A stretch of DNA of 64,000 nucleotides from Pandoraea norimbergensis (GCF_001465545.3 NZ_CP013480.3:4526001-4590000); one strand, 5' to 3'; positions 9,996-22,591 are shown, counted from the first letter of the stretch. Program-made: numbers and translations. The notes: a model not told the origin generated them from the letters alone.

Positions 9996-11312
9996 ATGCA
10001 AAGCCGCGATTATCCCTTAGTCGGCCCCGAGTGGGCCCCATCACCCGACGAACCGCCGCGCCGTCCGCAGCGCTGGCTGGGGTTCGCCGGCGCGGGCACG
10101 CTAATTGCCGTTGGCTATATGGATCCGGGCAACTGGGCCACGGCCATCGCCGGGGGCGCCCGATACGGCTACACGCTCCTGTCCGTCGTCCTGCTTTCGA
10201 GCATGATGGCCTTGCTGCTGCAGTGGCTTGCCGCGCGCGTCGGTCTGGTGACCGGGCGCGACCTTGCCCAACTCTCACGTAGCCAGTATAGCCGCCGCAC
10301 TTCGCTGGCGTTATGGGCGCTTTGCGAGATCGCCATCATCGCCTGCGACCTCGCCGAGATCATCGGGAGCGCCGTGGCGCTGCAACTGCTCTTCGGCCTG
10401 TCGTTGCCCGTGGGTGTGCTGCTCGCCGGGGCACTCGCCTTTGCCATGCTCGGTTTGCAAGGTTTCGGACAACGCCGCCTGGAAGGTGCCGTCGCCGCGC
10501 TCATTCTGCTGACTGCCGGCTGCTTTGCCGCCCAACTGGCCCTCGCCAATCCGGACTGGAGCGCCGTGCTCGCCGGGATGCGCCCACGCAGCGAAATCGT
10601 CGCGCAGGCAGGCATGCTCTGGCTCGCGACCGGCATTCTCGGTGCGACGGTCATGCCGCACAACCTTTACCTGCATTCCGCCCTGCTTCGCATGCGCGGC
10701 GAGGCCATGCCTGAGCGCACGCCGGTCACGATGGCGCGCGCGTTGCGCGCGACGCAATGGGACACCACGCTCTCACTCGGCTTTGCGTTTCTGATCAACG
10801 CGGCGCTGCTGATTCTCGCGGCGGCTGTATTTCACGCCAGCGGCAACACCGGCGTGGAATCGCTCGGCGACGCTCACAAAATGCTCGCCCCGTTACTGGG
10901 GAATCAGTGGGCCGGCGTGATGTTCGCCGTTGCGCTGCTCGCCTGTGGCCTCAATTCAACAGTGACGGCCACGCTCGCCGGTCAGGTCACGATGGAGGGC
11001 TTCCTAAATTTGCGCATGAAGCCCTGGCAACGGGCGCTGATCACACGCGGGCTGGCCTTGATTCCTGCGCTGCTGATCGTCGGCCATGGCGGTGAAGCCC
11101 AGACGACCAACCTGTTGATCTTCAGTCAGGTGGTATTGAGCCTGCAATTGCCGTTTGCCGTGGTTCCGCTCGTTCGCTTTGCCGGCGATGCCAAGCTGAT
11201 GGGGCAATGGCGAGTCCGCGGCCTGCTGCTGGTGCTCGCCTGGGTCATTGCCGCGGCCATTGTGGCGCTCAACGGTGTGCTGCTCTGGCAAACGATGACG
11301 GGACAAGGCTGA
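9996..11312 (+). CDS. mntH: NRAMP-family manganese (Mn2+/H+) transporter
   Basis: Inner-membrane proton-coupled divalent metal importer. The 438 residues carry the two NRAMP metal-site motifs, GYMDPGNWAT in helix 1 and MPHNLYLHSA in helix 6, and about 11 hydrophobic helices. The ATG at 9996 follows GGAAGGTG at good spacing. The longer frame from 9912 would run through the operator and is rejected as the start. It is the only plus-strand gene among minus-strand housekeeping genes, inserted between cmk and aroA, with its own metal-responsive operator. Confidence 0.95.
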   Translation: MQSRDYPLVGPEWAPSPDEPPRRPQRWLGFAGAGTLIAVGYMDPGNWATAIAGGARYGYTLLSVVLLSSMMALLLQWLAARVGLVTGRDLAQLSRSQYSRRTSLALWALCEIAIIACDLAEIIGSAVALQLLFGLSLPVGVLLAGALAFAMLGLQGFGQRRLEGAVAALILLTAGCFAAQLALANPDWSAVLAGMRPRSEIVAQAGMLWLATGILGATVMPHNLYLHSALLRMRGEAMPERTPVTMARALRATQWDTTLSLGFAFLINAALLILAAAVFHASGNTGVESLGDAHKMLAPLLGNQWAGVMFAVALLACGLNSTVTATLAGQVTMEGFLNLRMKPWQRALITRGLALIPALLIVGHGGEAQTTNLLIFSQVVLSLQLPFAVVPLVRFAGDAKLMGQWRVRGLLLVLAWVIAAAIVALNGVLLWQTMTGQG

Positions 11313-11347
11313 TCACCACTGCCGTCATCGCCATCACATCGAATCGT

Positions 11348-12670
11348 TCAAGACGCTACGCGGGCAAACTCGTCGAAATAGGTCGGGAACGTCTTCGCGA
11401 CGCACTTCGGATCGTTGATGGTCACCGGCACGCCTCCCAGACTCACCAACGAGAAGCACATCGCCATACGATGATCGTCGTACGTGTCGATGGACGCATT
11501 CGGCGTCAGCGCTGCGGGCGGGGTGACGCGAAGGTAATCCGCGCCCTCTTCCACCGTCGCCCCCACCTTGCGCAGTTCGGTCGCCATCGCAGCGAGGCGG
11601 TCCGTTTCCTTCACCCGCCAGCTCGCGATATTGCGCAGGGTCGTCGTGCCATCGGCGAACAACGCCGCGATGGCAATCGTCATCGCCGCATCGGGAATGT
11701 GATTGAAGTCCATGTCGAGTGCACGCAGCTTGCCGCTCGGCGTATCGATGCCATGCACTTCGATAGCGTCGTCGTGCAACGTGACACGCGCGCCCATCGC
11801 GGCGAGTGCGTCGACAAACCGCACGTCCCCCTGAATGCTGTCGCGCCCCACGCCTTCAACTCGCAGCGGGCCGCCGCCAATCGCCCCTGCGGCGAGAAAA
11901 TATGAAGCCGACGATGCATCGCCTTCCACACGAATCTCACCGGGACTAAGGTACTTCGCGCCATCAGCCCCTGCCGCCGGCAGCGTAAAGCGCTCCCAGC
12001 CATCCTGCCGTACGTCGATGCCAAACCGGCGCAGCAAGCGCAAGGTGATGTCGATATAGGGCTTGGAAATCAGTTCGCCCTCGACTTCCACCACAATCTC
12101 GCCAGTCGCCGACGGCAGCAGCGGCAGGGTGAGCAGAAGCGCCGTGAGGAATTGACTCGACACGTCGCCACGCACGCGAATCGGCGCAGCAGGTGCCATA
12201 ACGTCGGCGGGCTTAATGTGCAACGGCGGATAACCGTCGTTCCCGAGGTAATCAATTTGCGCGCCAAGCTGTCGCAGCCCGTTCACCAGATCGCCGATCG
12301 GACGCTCATGCATTCGCGCCACGCCCGACACGTCGTAGTCGCCGTGACTGAGCGCGAGTGCGGCCGTCAACGGGCGAATTGCGGTCCCTGCGTTGCCCAT
12401 GAAGAGCTTGGCCGACTTGACGGGAAACACGCCCCCGCAACCTTCCACAATGAAGTCACGCGTATCGCCCACTTGCGTGCAAGGAACGCCGAGCGCAGCA
12501 AGCGCATCGAGCATCACGCGGGTGTCGTCGGATTCAAGCAAATCGCGTACGCGCGTCGTGCCGCGCGAGAGCGCGGCGAGCAGCAGTACACGGTTTGAGA
12601 TGCTTTTCGAGCCGGGCAGGCGCAGCGTGCCTTCGGCGTGCCCGTACGGGCCGAGATCGAGCGTTTCCAT
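11348..12670 (-). CDS. aroA: 3-phosphoshikimate 1-carboxyvinyltransferase (EPSP synthase)
   Basis: Sixth step of the shikimate pathway: joins PEP to shikimate-3-phosphate. The 440 residues show [17 protein letters not shown] (S3P and PEP binding), [14 protein letters not shown], and DDHRMAM near the C-terminus. The start codon shares one base with the tyrA stop (TAATG), so the two are translationally coupled in a tyrA-aroA pair for aromatic amino acids. Confidence 0.97.
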   Translation of the reverse strand: METLDLGPYGHAEGTLRLPGSKSISNRVLLLAALSRGTTRVRDLLESDDTRVMLDALAALGVPCTQVGDTRDFIVEGCGGVFPVKSAKLFMGNAGTAIRPLTAALALSHGDYDVSGVARMHERPIGDLVNGLRQLGAQIDYLGNDGYPPLHIKPADVMAPAAPIRVRGDVSSQFLTALLLTLPLLPSATGEIVVEVEGELISKPYIDITLRLLRRFGIDVRQDGWERFTLPAAGADGAKYLSPGEIRVEGDASSASYFLAAGAIGGGPLRVEGVGRDSIQGDVRFVDALAAMGARVTLHDDAIEVHGIDTPSGKLRALDMDFNHIPDAAMTIAIAALFADGTTTLRNIASWRVKETDRLAAMATELRKVGATVEEGADYLRVTPPAALTPNASIDTYDDHRMAMCFSLVSLGGVPVTINDPKCVAKTFPTYFDEFARVAS

Positions 12671-13542
12671 TACTTTTCCTGTTGCTTGGCCCAGTCGGTG
12701 CGCGCTTGGCTGGTACGCTCAAACACGGCCTCGAGACCGGCACCGTCACCGGTATCAATCAGTTGGCGCAGCGTGCCCAGCGTTGCCAGATAGCCGTCGA
12801 GCTCGGCAAGCAATGCTTCGCGGTTGGCGACACAGATGTCGCGCCACATTTCCGGATTCGACGCGGCAATACGCGTGAAATCGCGAAAGCCACCGCCCGC
12901 GAAGCCGAACTTCAGCGCGGCATCGGGGGCATCGAGAATCTGCGCAATCAGCGCATAGGACAGCACATGAGGCAGATGACTGACCGACGCGAACACGCGA
13001 TCGTGCTGCGTTTCGGTCATCTCTGACACACGCGCCCCGGTGGCCTCCCACATGGCGCGCACACGCGCCACATCGTCGCCACGGTTATCGGGTTGCGGAC
13101 ACAAGACGACGCGCCTGTCGCGATACAAATCAGCCTTCGCCGCATCGACACCCGACAACTCGGCCCCAGCAATCGGATGCCCCGGCACGAAACGCCAGAC
13201 TGCATCGCCCAGCGAAGCACGTGCAGCGGCAACCGCATCGCTCTTGGTGCTGCCCGCATCCGTCACGATCGTGTCGCCGTGAAGATGCTCTCGCATCGCA
13301 GCGAGCAACGCCGGCGTCTGCGCGACCGGTGCGGCGAGCACCACGATATCGGCACCGGCTAACGCATCCGCCATCGATGTGGCAGCGCGGTCGATCACGC
13401 CGAGTTCGCAGGCGCGCGCCAACGATGCCTCGCTGCGCCCGACACCGACCACTTCCTGCACGGCCCCTGCAGCCTTGAGCGCACGCGCCAGCGAGCCGCC
13501 GATCAGGCCGACACCGCAGATAACGAGTTTATTCAGACTCAT
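12670..13542 (-). CDS. tyrA: Prephenate dehydrogenase
   Basis: Oxidative decarboxylation of prephenate to 4-hydroxyphenylpyruvate for tyrosine. The 290 residues begin [22 protein letters not shown] (NAD loop GVGLIG). [13 protein letters not shown] and [11 protein letters not shown] are the substrate segments. No chorismate mutase domain is fused. Start at 13540-13542. It lies 21 bp after pheA and overlaps aroA by one base, in the order pheA-tyrA-aroA. Confidence 0.95.
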   Translation of the reverse strand: MSLNKLVICGVGLIGGSLARALKAAGAVQEVVGVGRSEASLARACELGVIDRAATSMADALAGADIVVLAAPVAQTPALLAAMREHLHGDTIVTDAGSTKSDAVAAARASLGDAVWRFVPGHPIAGAELSGVDAAKADLYRDRRVVLCPQPDNRGDDVARVRAMWEATGARVSEMTETQHDRVFASVSHLPHVLSYALIAQILDAPDAALKFGFAGGGFRDFTRIAASNPEMWRDICVANREALLAELDGYLATLGTLRQLIDTGDGAGLEAVFERTSQARTDWAKQQEK

Positions 13543-13563
13543 GGATCTCTCGCCTGCCACGCG

Positions 13564-14646
13564 TCAGGCCGAGCGCGGGTAGGACCCGAGCACCTTGCAA
13601 TACGCCGCGTTCTGCCGCAGCGAATCGAGCGCCTTGGCGACGTTCTCATCGTCACGGTGCCCTTCGAAGTCGACGTAGAAGTAGTACTCCCACGCGCCGC
13701 TCTTGGCCGGACGCGACTCGAAGCGCGTCATCGACACGCCGTTATTGGCCAACGGTTCGAGCAGTGCGACCACAGCACCCGCGCGGTTGGGTACCGACAG
13801 AATCAGCGACGTCTGGTCGTGACCGCTAGGCGACGGATCCTGCGTGCCGATCACGACAAATCGCGTGCGGTTGTGCGGATCGTCCTGTACGTGCGAAAAC
13901 GCGATCTGCAACCCGTATTGCGTCGCCGCGGAATCGCCAGCAATCGCGGCAATGGCCGGATCGGCCGCCGCCATGCGCGCAGCTTCGGCGTTGCTCGACA
14001 CGGCCTGACGCTCCAGCGTCGGGAAATGCGCCGTCAGCCAGTGCTGACACTGCGCCAGCGACTGGGCATGCGAACAAATACGGGTCACGCCGTCGAGCGC
14101 ACCCGATTGCGACATCAGATTGTGATGAATCGGCAACGCCACCTCACCGCCGATCGTCAGCGGGCTTTGCAGCAGCAGATCGAGCGTGCGCGACACCACG
14201 CCTTCGGTCGAATTCTCGACCGGCACGACGCCGAAATCGGCACTGCCGGCTTCCACCGCCCGAAACACTTCGTCAAGCGACGGACACGGCAAGCCTTTGA
14301 CGCTCTGCCCGAAATAGGTGAACGCGGCTTGCTCGCTGTAGGTGCCTGCCGGGCCGAGATAGGCCACGGTCATCACCTTTTCGAGCGCGCGGCTCGCCGA
14401 CATGATCTCGCGCCAGATCGACGCGAGATTGTCGCCATACAGCGGGCCATCGTTGGCTTGTTGCAGTCGCGAAATCACCTGCAATTCGCGCTCGGGCCGG
14501 AACACCGGCGCGCCAAAGCGCTTCTTCACCTCGCCCACTTCGAGGGCGACGGCGGCGCGTTGATTGAGCAGCTTGAGCAGTTGCTCGTCGATGGCATCGA
14601 TTTTCTCGCGCAGGGGGCGAAGCGATGCGTTCAGATCATCATCCAT
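13564..14646 (-). CDS. pheA: Bifunctional chorismate mutase / prephenate dehydratase (P-protein)
   Basis: Converts chorismate to prephenate and then phenylpyruvate. Residues about 1-95 form the chorismate mutase helix bundle (LRPLREKIDAIDEQLLKLLNQRA). Residues 98-275 are the dehydratase (VAYLGPAGTYSEQAAFTYFG, VPVENSTEGVVSRTLDLL). The C-terminal ACT domain has ESRPAKSGAWEYYFYVD, the phenylalanine-feedback site. ATG at 14644-14646 gives 360 residues, the usual length; a second in-frame ATG at 14674-14676 is possible. It lies downstream of serC, as in other betaproteobacteria. Confidence 0.96.
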   Translation of the reverse strand: MDDDLNASLRPLREKIDAIDEQLLKLLNQRAAVALEVGEVKKRFGAPVFRPERELQVISRLQQANDGPLYGDNLASIWREIMSASRALEKVMTVAYLGPAGTYSEQAAFTYFGQSVKGLPCPSLDEVFRAVEAGSADFGVVPVENSTEGVVSRTLDLLLQSPLTIGGEVALPIHHNLMSQSGALDGVTRICSHAQSLAQCQHWLTAHFPTLERQAVSSNAEAARMAAADPAIAAIAGDSAATQYGLQIAFSHVQDDPHNRTRFVVIGTQDPSPSGHDQTSLILSVPNRAGAVVALLEPLANNGVSMTRFESRPAKSGAWEYYFYVDFEGHRDDENVAKALDSLRQNAAYCKVLGSYPRSA

Positions 14647-14750
14647 GGAGCTTGTTGTCTTTTTGCGGTAGGACATAGTCAGGCAGCTTGCGGCGCGGCG
14701 TTCTTGCCGAGCTTTCGGGAGAACGCCTTCGCGCCGGTCATTTGCCCTCG

Positions 14751-15866
14751 TCAGCCGTGGCTGCGCTCGAATTCGCGCAGATAGTCGACCAGCGCCTGGA
14801 CGCCGGCAAGCGGCATCGCGTTGTAGATCGAGGCGCGCATGCCTCCCACGGACTTGTGGCCCTTGAGTTGCAGCAGACCGCGCTCGCGAGCGCCGGTCAG
14901 GAAAGCTTCGTTGAGTGCGTCGTCGTGCAGGAAGAACGGTACGTTCATGCGCGAGCGGCAGTCCGCCTCGACCGCCGTGCGATAGAACTCGCTGCTATCG
15001 AGATAACCGTAGAGCAGCTCAGCCTTGGCCTTGTTCTGCGCTTCCATCGCGACAAGACCGCCTTGGCGCTTGAGCCACTGGAACACCAGCCCGGCAATGT
15101 AGATCGCGTAAGTCGGCGGCGTATTGAACATCGAATCGTTCTCGGCGACCGTCTTCCAGTCGAAGGCGCTCGGGGTGAACGGCAGCGAGCGGCCCAGCAG
15201 GTCGTCGCGAACGATGACAAGCGTCAGGCCCGACGGGCCGATGTTCTTCTGCGCCCCGCCGTACAACACGCCAAACTTCGAGACGTCCATCGGACGCGAC
15301 AGGACGTGCGACGACACATCGGCCACAAGCGGCGTGTCAGCCGGCAAGCCGGCGGCGGCCAGATCGGGTGTCCAGAAGTATTCGACGCCGTGAATCGTCT
15401 CGTTCGTGCAGATGTGCACGTACGCCGGGTCCTTCGACAATTGCCACTCCGACACCTGCGGCAGGCGCGTGAACTTCTCGGCCTCGGTCGTGGCTGCGAT
15501 GTTGACGTCGCAATACTTGCGCGCTTCCTTCTGCGACTTCACCGACCACGAGCCTGTCACCACGTAATCGGCCGTGCGACGCTCGCCCGCGCGCTCGCCA
15601 CCAAGCAGGTTCATTGGCACGATGGCGTTTTCCGCCAGCGCGCCACCCTGCATGAACAGAATGCGATAGTTGTCGGGAACCGCCAGCAGCTCGCGCAGAT
15701 CGGCTTGCGCCTGCGCCAGAATGCTCATGAACTCCCGGCCGCGATGGCTCATTTCCATCACGCCCATCCCGGCACCGTGCCAGTCGAGCATCTCTTCGGC
15801 TGCCTGCGTGAGAACCTCGGCGGGCAGTGCCGCCGGTCCGGCGGAAAAGTTGAAAGGGCGCGTCAT
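14751..15866 (-). CDS. serC: Phosphoserine aminotransferase
   Basis: PLP enzyme converting 3-phosphohydroxypyruvate to phosphoserine, and the equivalent step of PLP synthesis. The 371 residues begin [19 protein letters not shown]. The PLP-binding lysine lies in [14 protein letters not shown], and the C-terminus has the family RASIYNAMP. Full length. Heads the serC-pheA-tyrA-aroA run. Confidence 0.97.
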   Translation of the reverse strand: MTRPFNFSAGPAALPAEVLTQAAEEMLDWHGAGMGVMEMSHRGREFMSILAQAQADLRELLAVPDNYRILFMQGGALAENAIVPMNLLGGERAGERRTADYVVTGSWSVKSQKEARKYCDVNIAATTEAEKFTRLPQVSEWQLSKDPAYVHICTNETIHGVEYFWTPDLAAAGLPADTPLVADVSSHVLSRPMDVSKFGVLYGGAQKNIGPSGLTLVIVRDDLLGRSLPFTPSAFDWKTVAENDSMFNTPPTYAIYIAGLVFQWLKRQGGLVAMEAQNKAKAELLYGYLDSSEFYRTAVEADCRSRMNVPFFLHDDALNEAFLTGARERGLLQLKGHKSVGGMRASIYNAMPLAGVQALVDYLREFERSHG

Positions 15867-16083
15867 AGTCTTTTGCTGCGGTAAAAGTGAAACGCAAGCC
15901 GTCGGATTCGATCCCGGGCGGCTTGCGTTTCACATCTGGCGTCAATGGCTTGCGCAGCAGCGGTAAGGGCCAACTATACCGCCAGTTGCCCGTCCCGTGC
16001 GGGTGCTCGGCCAGATTCCCCGGCAAAACGCCGACTTTCAGCGATTTCCGAGCATGTCATGCCGATTTGCCCATGCAATGCAA

Positions 16084-16117
16084 AATGGCCGTTTGCGATC
16101 TCTCGCAAACGGCCATT
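16084..16117 (-). terminator. Terminator of the DUF2059 gene
   Basis: A perfect 15-bp stem (16084-16098 with 16103-16117, AATGGCCGTTTGCGA) has a TCTC loop and is followed on the minus strand by TTTTG. It lies 32 bp after the DUF2059 stop and ahead of serC. Confidence 0.85.
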
Positions 16118-16148
16118 ATCGGTCAATCCCTGAGGGACCGGCCGGAAT

Positions 16149-16742
16149 TTACTTCTTGGCCGGAGCCTTCGGTGCCGACTTCGACGCCGCAGCAATTTCC
16201 TGGTCAGCTTGCGAGCTGGTTGCCTGGATCGATTGCGGCATGTACTTCTGCATCAGACCGCCAACCACTTCCTGGCCGACCTGATCTTGCACCTTGATGT
16301 ACTTCTGGCCAACCGGGCTCTTGTAGAACGCCGTCAGACCCTTGATTTCATCGGTCGTGTAGTACTTGCCGTAGGCGGAGTATTGGGCCTGCACGGCGTC
16401 GTTCTTGAACGCGTCCGAAGTGAAGATCTTGCCTGCGCCGTCAACCAGCTTCTGCACCGAATTTTGTTGCAGGGTCGGCACGATGGCTTGCTTCTGCGCA
16501 TCGCTCAACGTCTTGTTCTCGACCAGTTGGCGTTCCAGCACTTGCGGAGCCAGTTGCTTGGCTTGCTGCTGCGCGCCTTCACCGATGGCCGTCACGAGCT
16601 TGTTCGAGTCAATCGCGTCGAGCAGTTCCTTGATGGCCGCTTTCTTGTCAGCGTCCAGCGGAGCGCTCGCCGGGGCCTGAGCCATTGCCATTGCCGGGGC
16701 TGCCAACAGCAGCCACATCCACTTCTTGACGTTGTGTTGCAT
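16149..16742 (-). CDS. DUF2059-family secreted protein
   Basis: Function unknown. 197 residues with a signal peptide (VKKWMWLLLAAPAMAMAQA) and a helical body. The family signature LTAFYKSPVGQKYIKVQDQVGQEV lies in the C-terminal half. The tail is Ala/Lys rich (ASKSAPKAPAKK). Probably periplasmic. ATG at 16740-16742 is the one that exposes the signal peptide. It lies between gyrA and serC, where Burkholderiaceae commonly carry a DUF2059 gene. Confidence 0.85.
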   Translation of the reverse strand: MQHNVKKWMWLLLAAPAMAMAQAPASAPLDADKKAAIKELLDAIDSNKLVTAIGEGAQQQAKQLAPQVLERQLVENKTLSDAQKQAIVPTLQQNSVQKLVDGAGKIFTSDAFKNDAVQAQYSAYGKYYTTDEIKGLTAFYKSPVGQKYIKVQDQVGQEVVGGLMQKYMPQSIQATSSQADQEIAAASKSAPKAPAKK

Positions 16743-16862
16743 AGTAATAGTCACTCCAAAATTCGCCGGCTCCCGCCAACGATAAATAGATGCATCCTCG
16801 CCTGGGCATTTCACTGCATCGGGCCAGATTCTACTGACTTTTCGGGGTAATGCACCTACAGC

Positions 16863-16894
16863 TTACAACGAGTTACGGTTACAACCAGTTACGG
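16863..16894. repeat. 16-nt direct tandem repeat after gyrA
   Basis: TTACAACGAGTTACGG is followed immediately by TTACAACCAGTTACGG (one mismatch). It ends 4 bp from the gyrA stop codon. Confidence 0.85.
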
Positions 16895-16898
16895 CGCG

Positions 16899-19520
<2,622 letters not shown>

Positions 19521-19931
19521 TATCCGTGTCTATCAAACGCTCATCGCGATAGGCGGTTGCCAGCGATATGATCTCGGGATTCTAACATGCCCGCTATTGG
19601 CATCCGAAACCGGCGTGATGCAGCGCACAAGACATATCGAGGACGCCAAAACGTCGGTGAGCGAAGAAGAATGAAACGGTTGGCGAGGCGCCTCAAAAGG
19701 TGTTGCGCTCAAACCACAACTGCGCCATGAGGGGCGGCAAACCTGGGTTTTTTCTCGCGGGCGGCAGGAGCGCTATGGCAAAATGCGACGGCATAAGTTA
19801 GACATTATTCGAAGTGCATGGGCCATGCTTTCGCGCACTCGGCGATGTTATACTTCGAGCGATGTAAGACTTTGGTTCCGTCGTCTAGGCTCGCAGTAAA
19901 CCTGCGGTAATCTCATTTCGAGAGGAGAAAT
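19521..19931. other. Divergent intergenic region gyrA / ompA-like gene
   Basis: 411 bp with no gene seen. A TAGAAT -10-like element for gyrA lies at 19579-19584 on the minus strand, with only a weak -35. A TATACT -10-like element for the plus-strand gene lies at 19849-19854. The plus-strand gene has a clear GAGAGGAG ribosome site at 19919-19926. The middle part shows nothing recognisable. Confidence 0.4.
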
Positions 19932-20597
19932 ATGAATAAATTCGCTAAGCTCGCGATCGTTGCAGCTACCGCAGTGATGGCTGCTTCGGCTATGGCTCAA
20001 AATTATGTCCAGACCGCTCCGGGTCCGATCGCGGCCTCGAAACAAGCAGTCAACGACAACTGGGTTAACGGCAGCGGCGAGTGGGTTTGGAAGAACGGTT
20101 CGGACGAACTGTGCTGGCGCGATGCCTACTGGACCCCGGCGACGGCCAACGCCAAGTGCGACGGCTCGATCATCGCTCAGGCTCCGGCTCCGGCACCGAC
20201 CCCGGTCGCTCCGGTGATCCAGTCGCAAAAGGTCACGTACCAAGCCGACGCCCTGTTCGACTTCGACAAAGCCATCCTGAAGCCGGCCGGTAAGGAAAAG
20301 CTGGATGACCTCGCAGGCAAGGTCCAAGCACTGAATCTGGAAGTTGTGGTCGCCACGGGTTACACCGACCGCATCGGTTCGGACAAGTACAACGACCGTC
20401 TGTCGCTGCGCCGCGCGCAAGCTGTGAAGGCTTACCTGGTTAGCAAGGGTGTCGAAGCCAACCGTGTCTACACGGAAGGCAAGGGCAAGCGTAACCCGGT
20501 TACCACGGGTTGCAACCAGAAGAACCGCACTCAGCTGATCTCGTGCCTGGCACCGGATCGCCGCGTGGAAGTGGAAGTGGTCGGCACGAGCAAGTAA
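19932..20597 (+). CDS. ompA: OmpA-family outer-membrane protein
   Basis: Surface protein that anchors the outer membrane to peptidoglycan. The 221 residues consist of a signal peptide to about 22 (MAASAMAQ), a short variable N-terminal part with a WVNGSGEWVWKNGSDELCWRDAYWTP motif and a Pro/Ala linker (APAPAPTPVAP). The C-terminal OmpA peptidoglycan domain contains ADALFDFDKAILKPAGKEKLDDLA, TGYTDRIGS and NDRLSLRRAQAVKAYL. There is no 8-stranded barrel domain, so it is shorter than E. coli OmpA and closer to the OmpA/OmpW-like proteins of Burkholderia. Monocistronic with its own terminator. Confidence 0.9.
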   Translation: MNKFAKLAIVAATAVMAASAMAQNYVQTAPGPIAASKQAVNDNWVNGSGEWVWKNGSDELCWRDAYWTPATANAKCDGSIIAQAPAPAPTPVAPVIQSQKVTYQADALFDFDKAILKPAGKEKLDDLAGKVQALNLEVVVATGYTDRIGSDKYNDRLSLRRAQAVKAYLVSKGVEANRVYTEGKGKRNPVTTGCNQKNRTQLISCLAPDRRVEVEVVGTSK

Positions 20598-20612
20598 CTA
20601 GCTCGCCGATTG

Positions 20613-20642
20613 AAAAACCCCGCCTCGGCGGGGTTTTTTTTC
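20613..20642 (+). terminator. Terminator of the OmpA-family gene
   Basis: A5, CCCCGCC stem, a short TC loop, GGCGGGG and T9 (20618-20642), 20 bp after the stop codon. Confidence 0.92.
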
Positions 20643-20773
20643 GTCTGTCGACGGCCAAACGTGTCGAATTCGCCACGAAGCCGTCTCATTGGTATCGCGC
20701 ATCCGTCTCAGTCGACCAACCGGGCCCCGACGCCGCCTGCGACATCAAGTCGCATCGGGCATAGAGGCACTGG

Positions 20774-20907
20774 CTTCCGGTCTGAACCTTCCGGCCTGAA
20801 ACTTCCGGTCCGAAACTTCCGGCCTGAAACTTTCGGGATGCAAGCTTTCGGGATGCAAGCCTCGGGACTCAAGCCTCGCTTCTGAAGCCTCTGATCTCAA
20901 GCCTCGC
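20774..20907. repeat. Degenerate 14-nt tandem repeat array
   Basis: About nine to ten units resembling CTTCCGGCCTGAAA occur head to tail. Units are nearly exact at the left end and decay to CCTCGCTTCTGAAG-type copies at the right. The right end crosses the stop codon of the ferritin-like gene (20897-20899). Confidence 0.8.
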
Positions 20908-21685
20908 TCCCCAACTGCGGGTATTGCCGCTTCACCATGAAGGACATCAGCGCCTTCACCGGCCGGTCACGCCACCACGAACCGGTCTCCAGCGGCTTGA
21001 ACATCATGCGCGTCGCAGCCTCCACCGGCATGTACTGCTTCATGACCTCGCCCGACATCGCGAGAAACGCCTCCCATTTCATCATTTCAAACGGTGGCGG
21101 CGAGCGCCAGAAGCTGTTGAGCGGCTCGAAGGCGAACGCAATGTCCTCATCGCGCACCAGTTCACTGCGCGCCACCATCGTGCGCAAGCGGCTGATAACG
21201 CCATGCTGCTCCACGGCGTTATAGCGGTCGAAGGTCTTGCGGAAGTACCGGTAGTGACCCACCTCTTCGTTGCTCAGCTTGTGCATCATCTGCTTGAGCT
21301 CTTCCACCGGCATATACGATTCGAGGCAGCGATAGATCATGGCGGTCTGCGTTTCCGTCACGCATCGCGACAGCGCTTCGAGCGCCAGGGATGGCCGCAT
21401 ATGCTCCACGTCGCAACGCGGCTTGTAGCGGGCCAGAAACGCGTCGTAGGCGGGTGCCCAGTCGAATTCGGGCCAGACACGTGCGATGTAGTCTTTGGCC
21501 AGACGCCCGTGCTCGACCTCTTCGGGCAGCCAGGTATCGCGCAACCACGCCTTCATTTCCGCGTCATCGCCGTACATCTGGTTGAGGGTGGAAACGAACT
21601 CCGGCACGCTGGTCTCGATGAATGACACCGTGGCCAGGGAATAGAAGATGAACGCGTTCGTTCGGACTGACGGCTCTGCTGCCAT
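20897..21685 (-). CDS. Ferritin-like diiron protein (acyl-ACP-desaturase/ferritin-like fold)
   Basis: Substrate unknown. The 262-residue helical protein has the full ferritin-like diiron ligand set: E24 (FIETS), E56-xx-H59 (EEVEHG), E111 (TETQT) and E141-xx-H144 (NEEVGHYRYF). It is therefore likely a four-helix diiron oxygenase or oxidase. ATG at 21683-21685 follows AGGAGA at 7-nt spacing; the longer ATG at 21706 lacks this. It stands alone on the minus strand between the OmpA-like and EVE genes. The last codons overlap a repeat array. Confidence 0.75.
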   Translation of the reverse strand: MAAEPSVRTNAFIFYSLATVSFIETSVPEFVSTLNQMYGDDAEMKAWLRDTWLPEEVEHGRLAKDYIARVWPEFDWAPAYDAFLARYKPRCDVEHMRPSLALEALSRCVTETQTAMIYRCLESYMPVEELKQMMHKLSNEEVGHYRYFRKTFDRYNAVEQHGVISRLRTMVARSELVRDEDIAFAFEPLNSFWRSPPPFEMMKWEAFLAMSGEVMKQYMPVEAATRMMFKPLETGSWWRDRPVKALMSFMVKRQYPQLGSEA

Positions 21686-21975
21686 GACACACTCTCCTAT
21701 CGGCATAGGCGGTTGAACATGTATCGCTCAAGCACGTACATGCACCTCGGGCGAGGCGCCGCAGGCGACGGGCAGTTGCTGCACCGCACATCACGCCTGC
21801 TACCCCATCCGTTGCATGATGAGGCTCATAAAGGTCATACGAAGTTCACAAAGGCATAGTATAGGAATTGTCTCGATATCGCAGCGCGGCACACAATCGA
21901 TTACAAATGCGCCGGTATTACGCCAGTTGTGCGAGGATATCCGCTGTTCCGCCAACAAAAACAACCGTAACCAAC

Positions 21976-22443
21976 ATGACGCAACGCTACTGGCTGATGA
22001 AATCCGAGCCTGAAGAGGCAAGCATCGACGATCTCGCGAGTGCCAAGCAGCAAACCCTGCCATGGACCGGTGTACGCAACTATCAAGCGCGCAACTTCAT
22101 GCGCGACGACATGCGTGTCGGTGACGGCGTTCTGTTCTATCACTCCAGTTGCGCCGTGCCGGGTATCGCCGGTCTGGCGACTGTCGCCTCGACCGCCTAC
22201 CCCGACCCGACCCAGTTCGACCCGAAGAGCCCCTACTACGACGTCAAGTCGAGCCCCGCCACGCCGCGCTGGCTGCTCGTCGACGTCAAGCTCGACCGCA
22301 AGACCCGTCTGGTGCCGCTCACGGAAATGCGCGAGACGCCCGAACTGGAAGGCATGCTCGTACTCGCACGCGGCAATCGACTGTCGATCACGCCGGTCGC
22401 GCCCGAGCACTGGAAATTCATCAGCAAGCACTTACTCAAATAG
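21976..22443 (+). CDS. EVE-domain protein
   Basis: The 155-residue protein is a single EVE domain (a PUA-like fold thought to bind modified bases in RNA or DNA). It begins MTQRYWLMKSEPEEASIDDL and carries WTGVRNYQARNFMRDDMRVGDGVLFYHS and the WLLVDVKL segment, typical of the stand-alone YciK/thymocyte-nuclear-protein-like group. ATG at 21976; the frame opens earlier at a TTG (21868) but that part has no family resemblance. Specific target unknown. Confidence 0.88.
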   Translation: MTQRYWLMKSEPEEASIDDLASAKQQTLPWTGVRNYQARNFMRDDMRVGDGVLFYHSSCAVPGIAGLATVASTAYPDPTQFDPKSPYYDVKSSPATPRWLLVDVKLDRKTRLVPLTEMRETPELEGMLVLARGNRLSITPVAPEHWKFISKHLLK

Positions 22444-22591
22444 CGATTGGGAACCAATTTTGCACCGATAGCGTCTCTATAACGTTGTCGATGAACGCAT
22501 AGTGCGCCCCCCTTAGGCCTACGGCGCGCATCGGCGACCGGTCAAACGTTCGCCATTCAGACGCGAACTTACATTCAAAAAAGGACAATCT

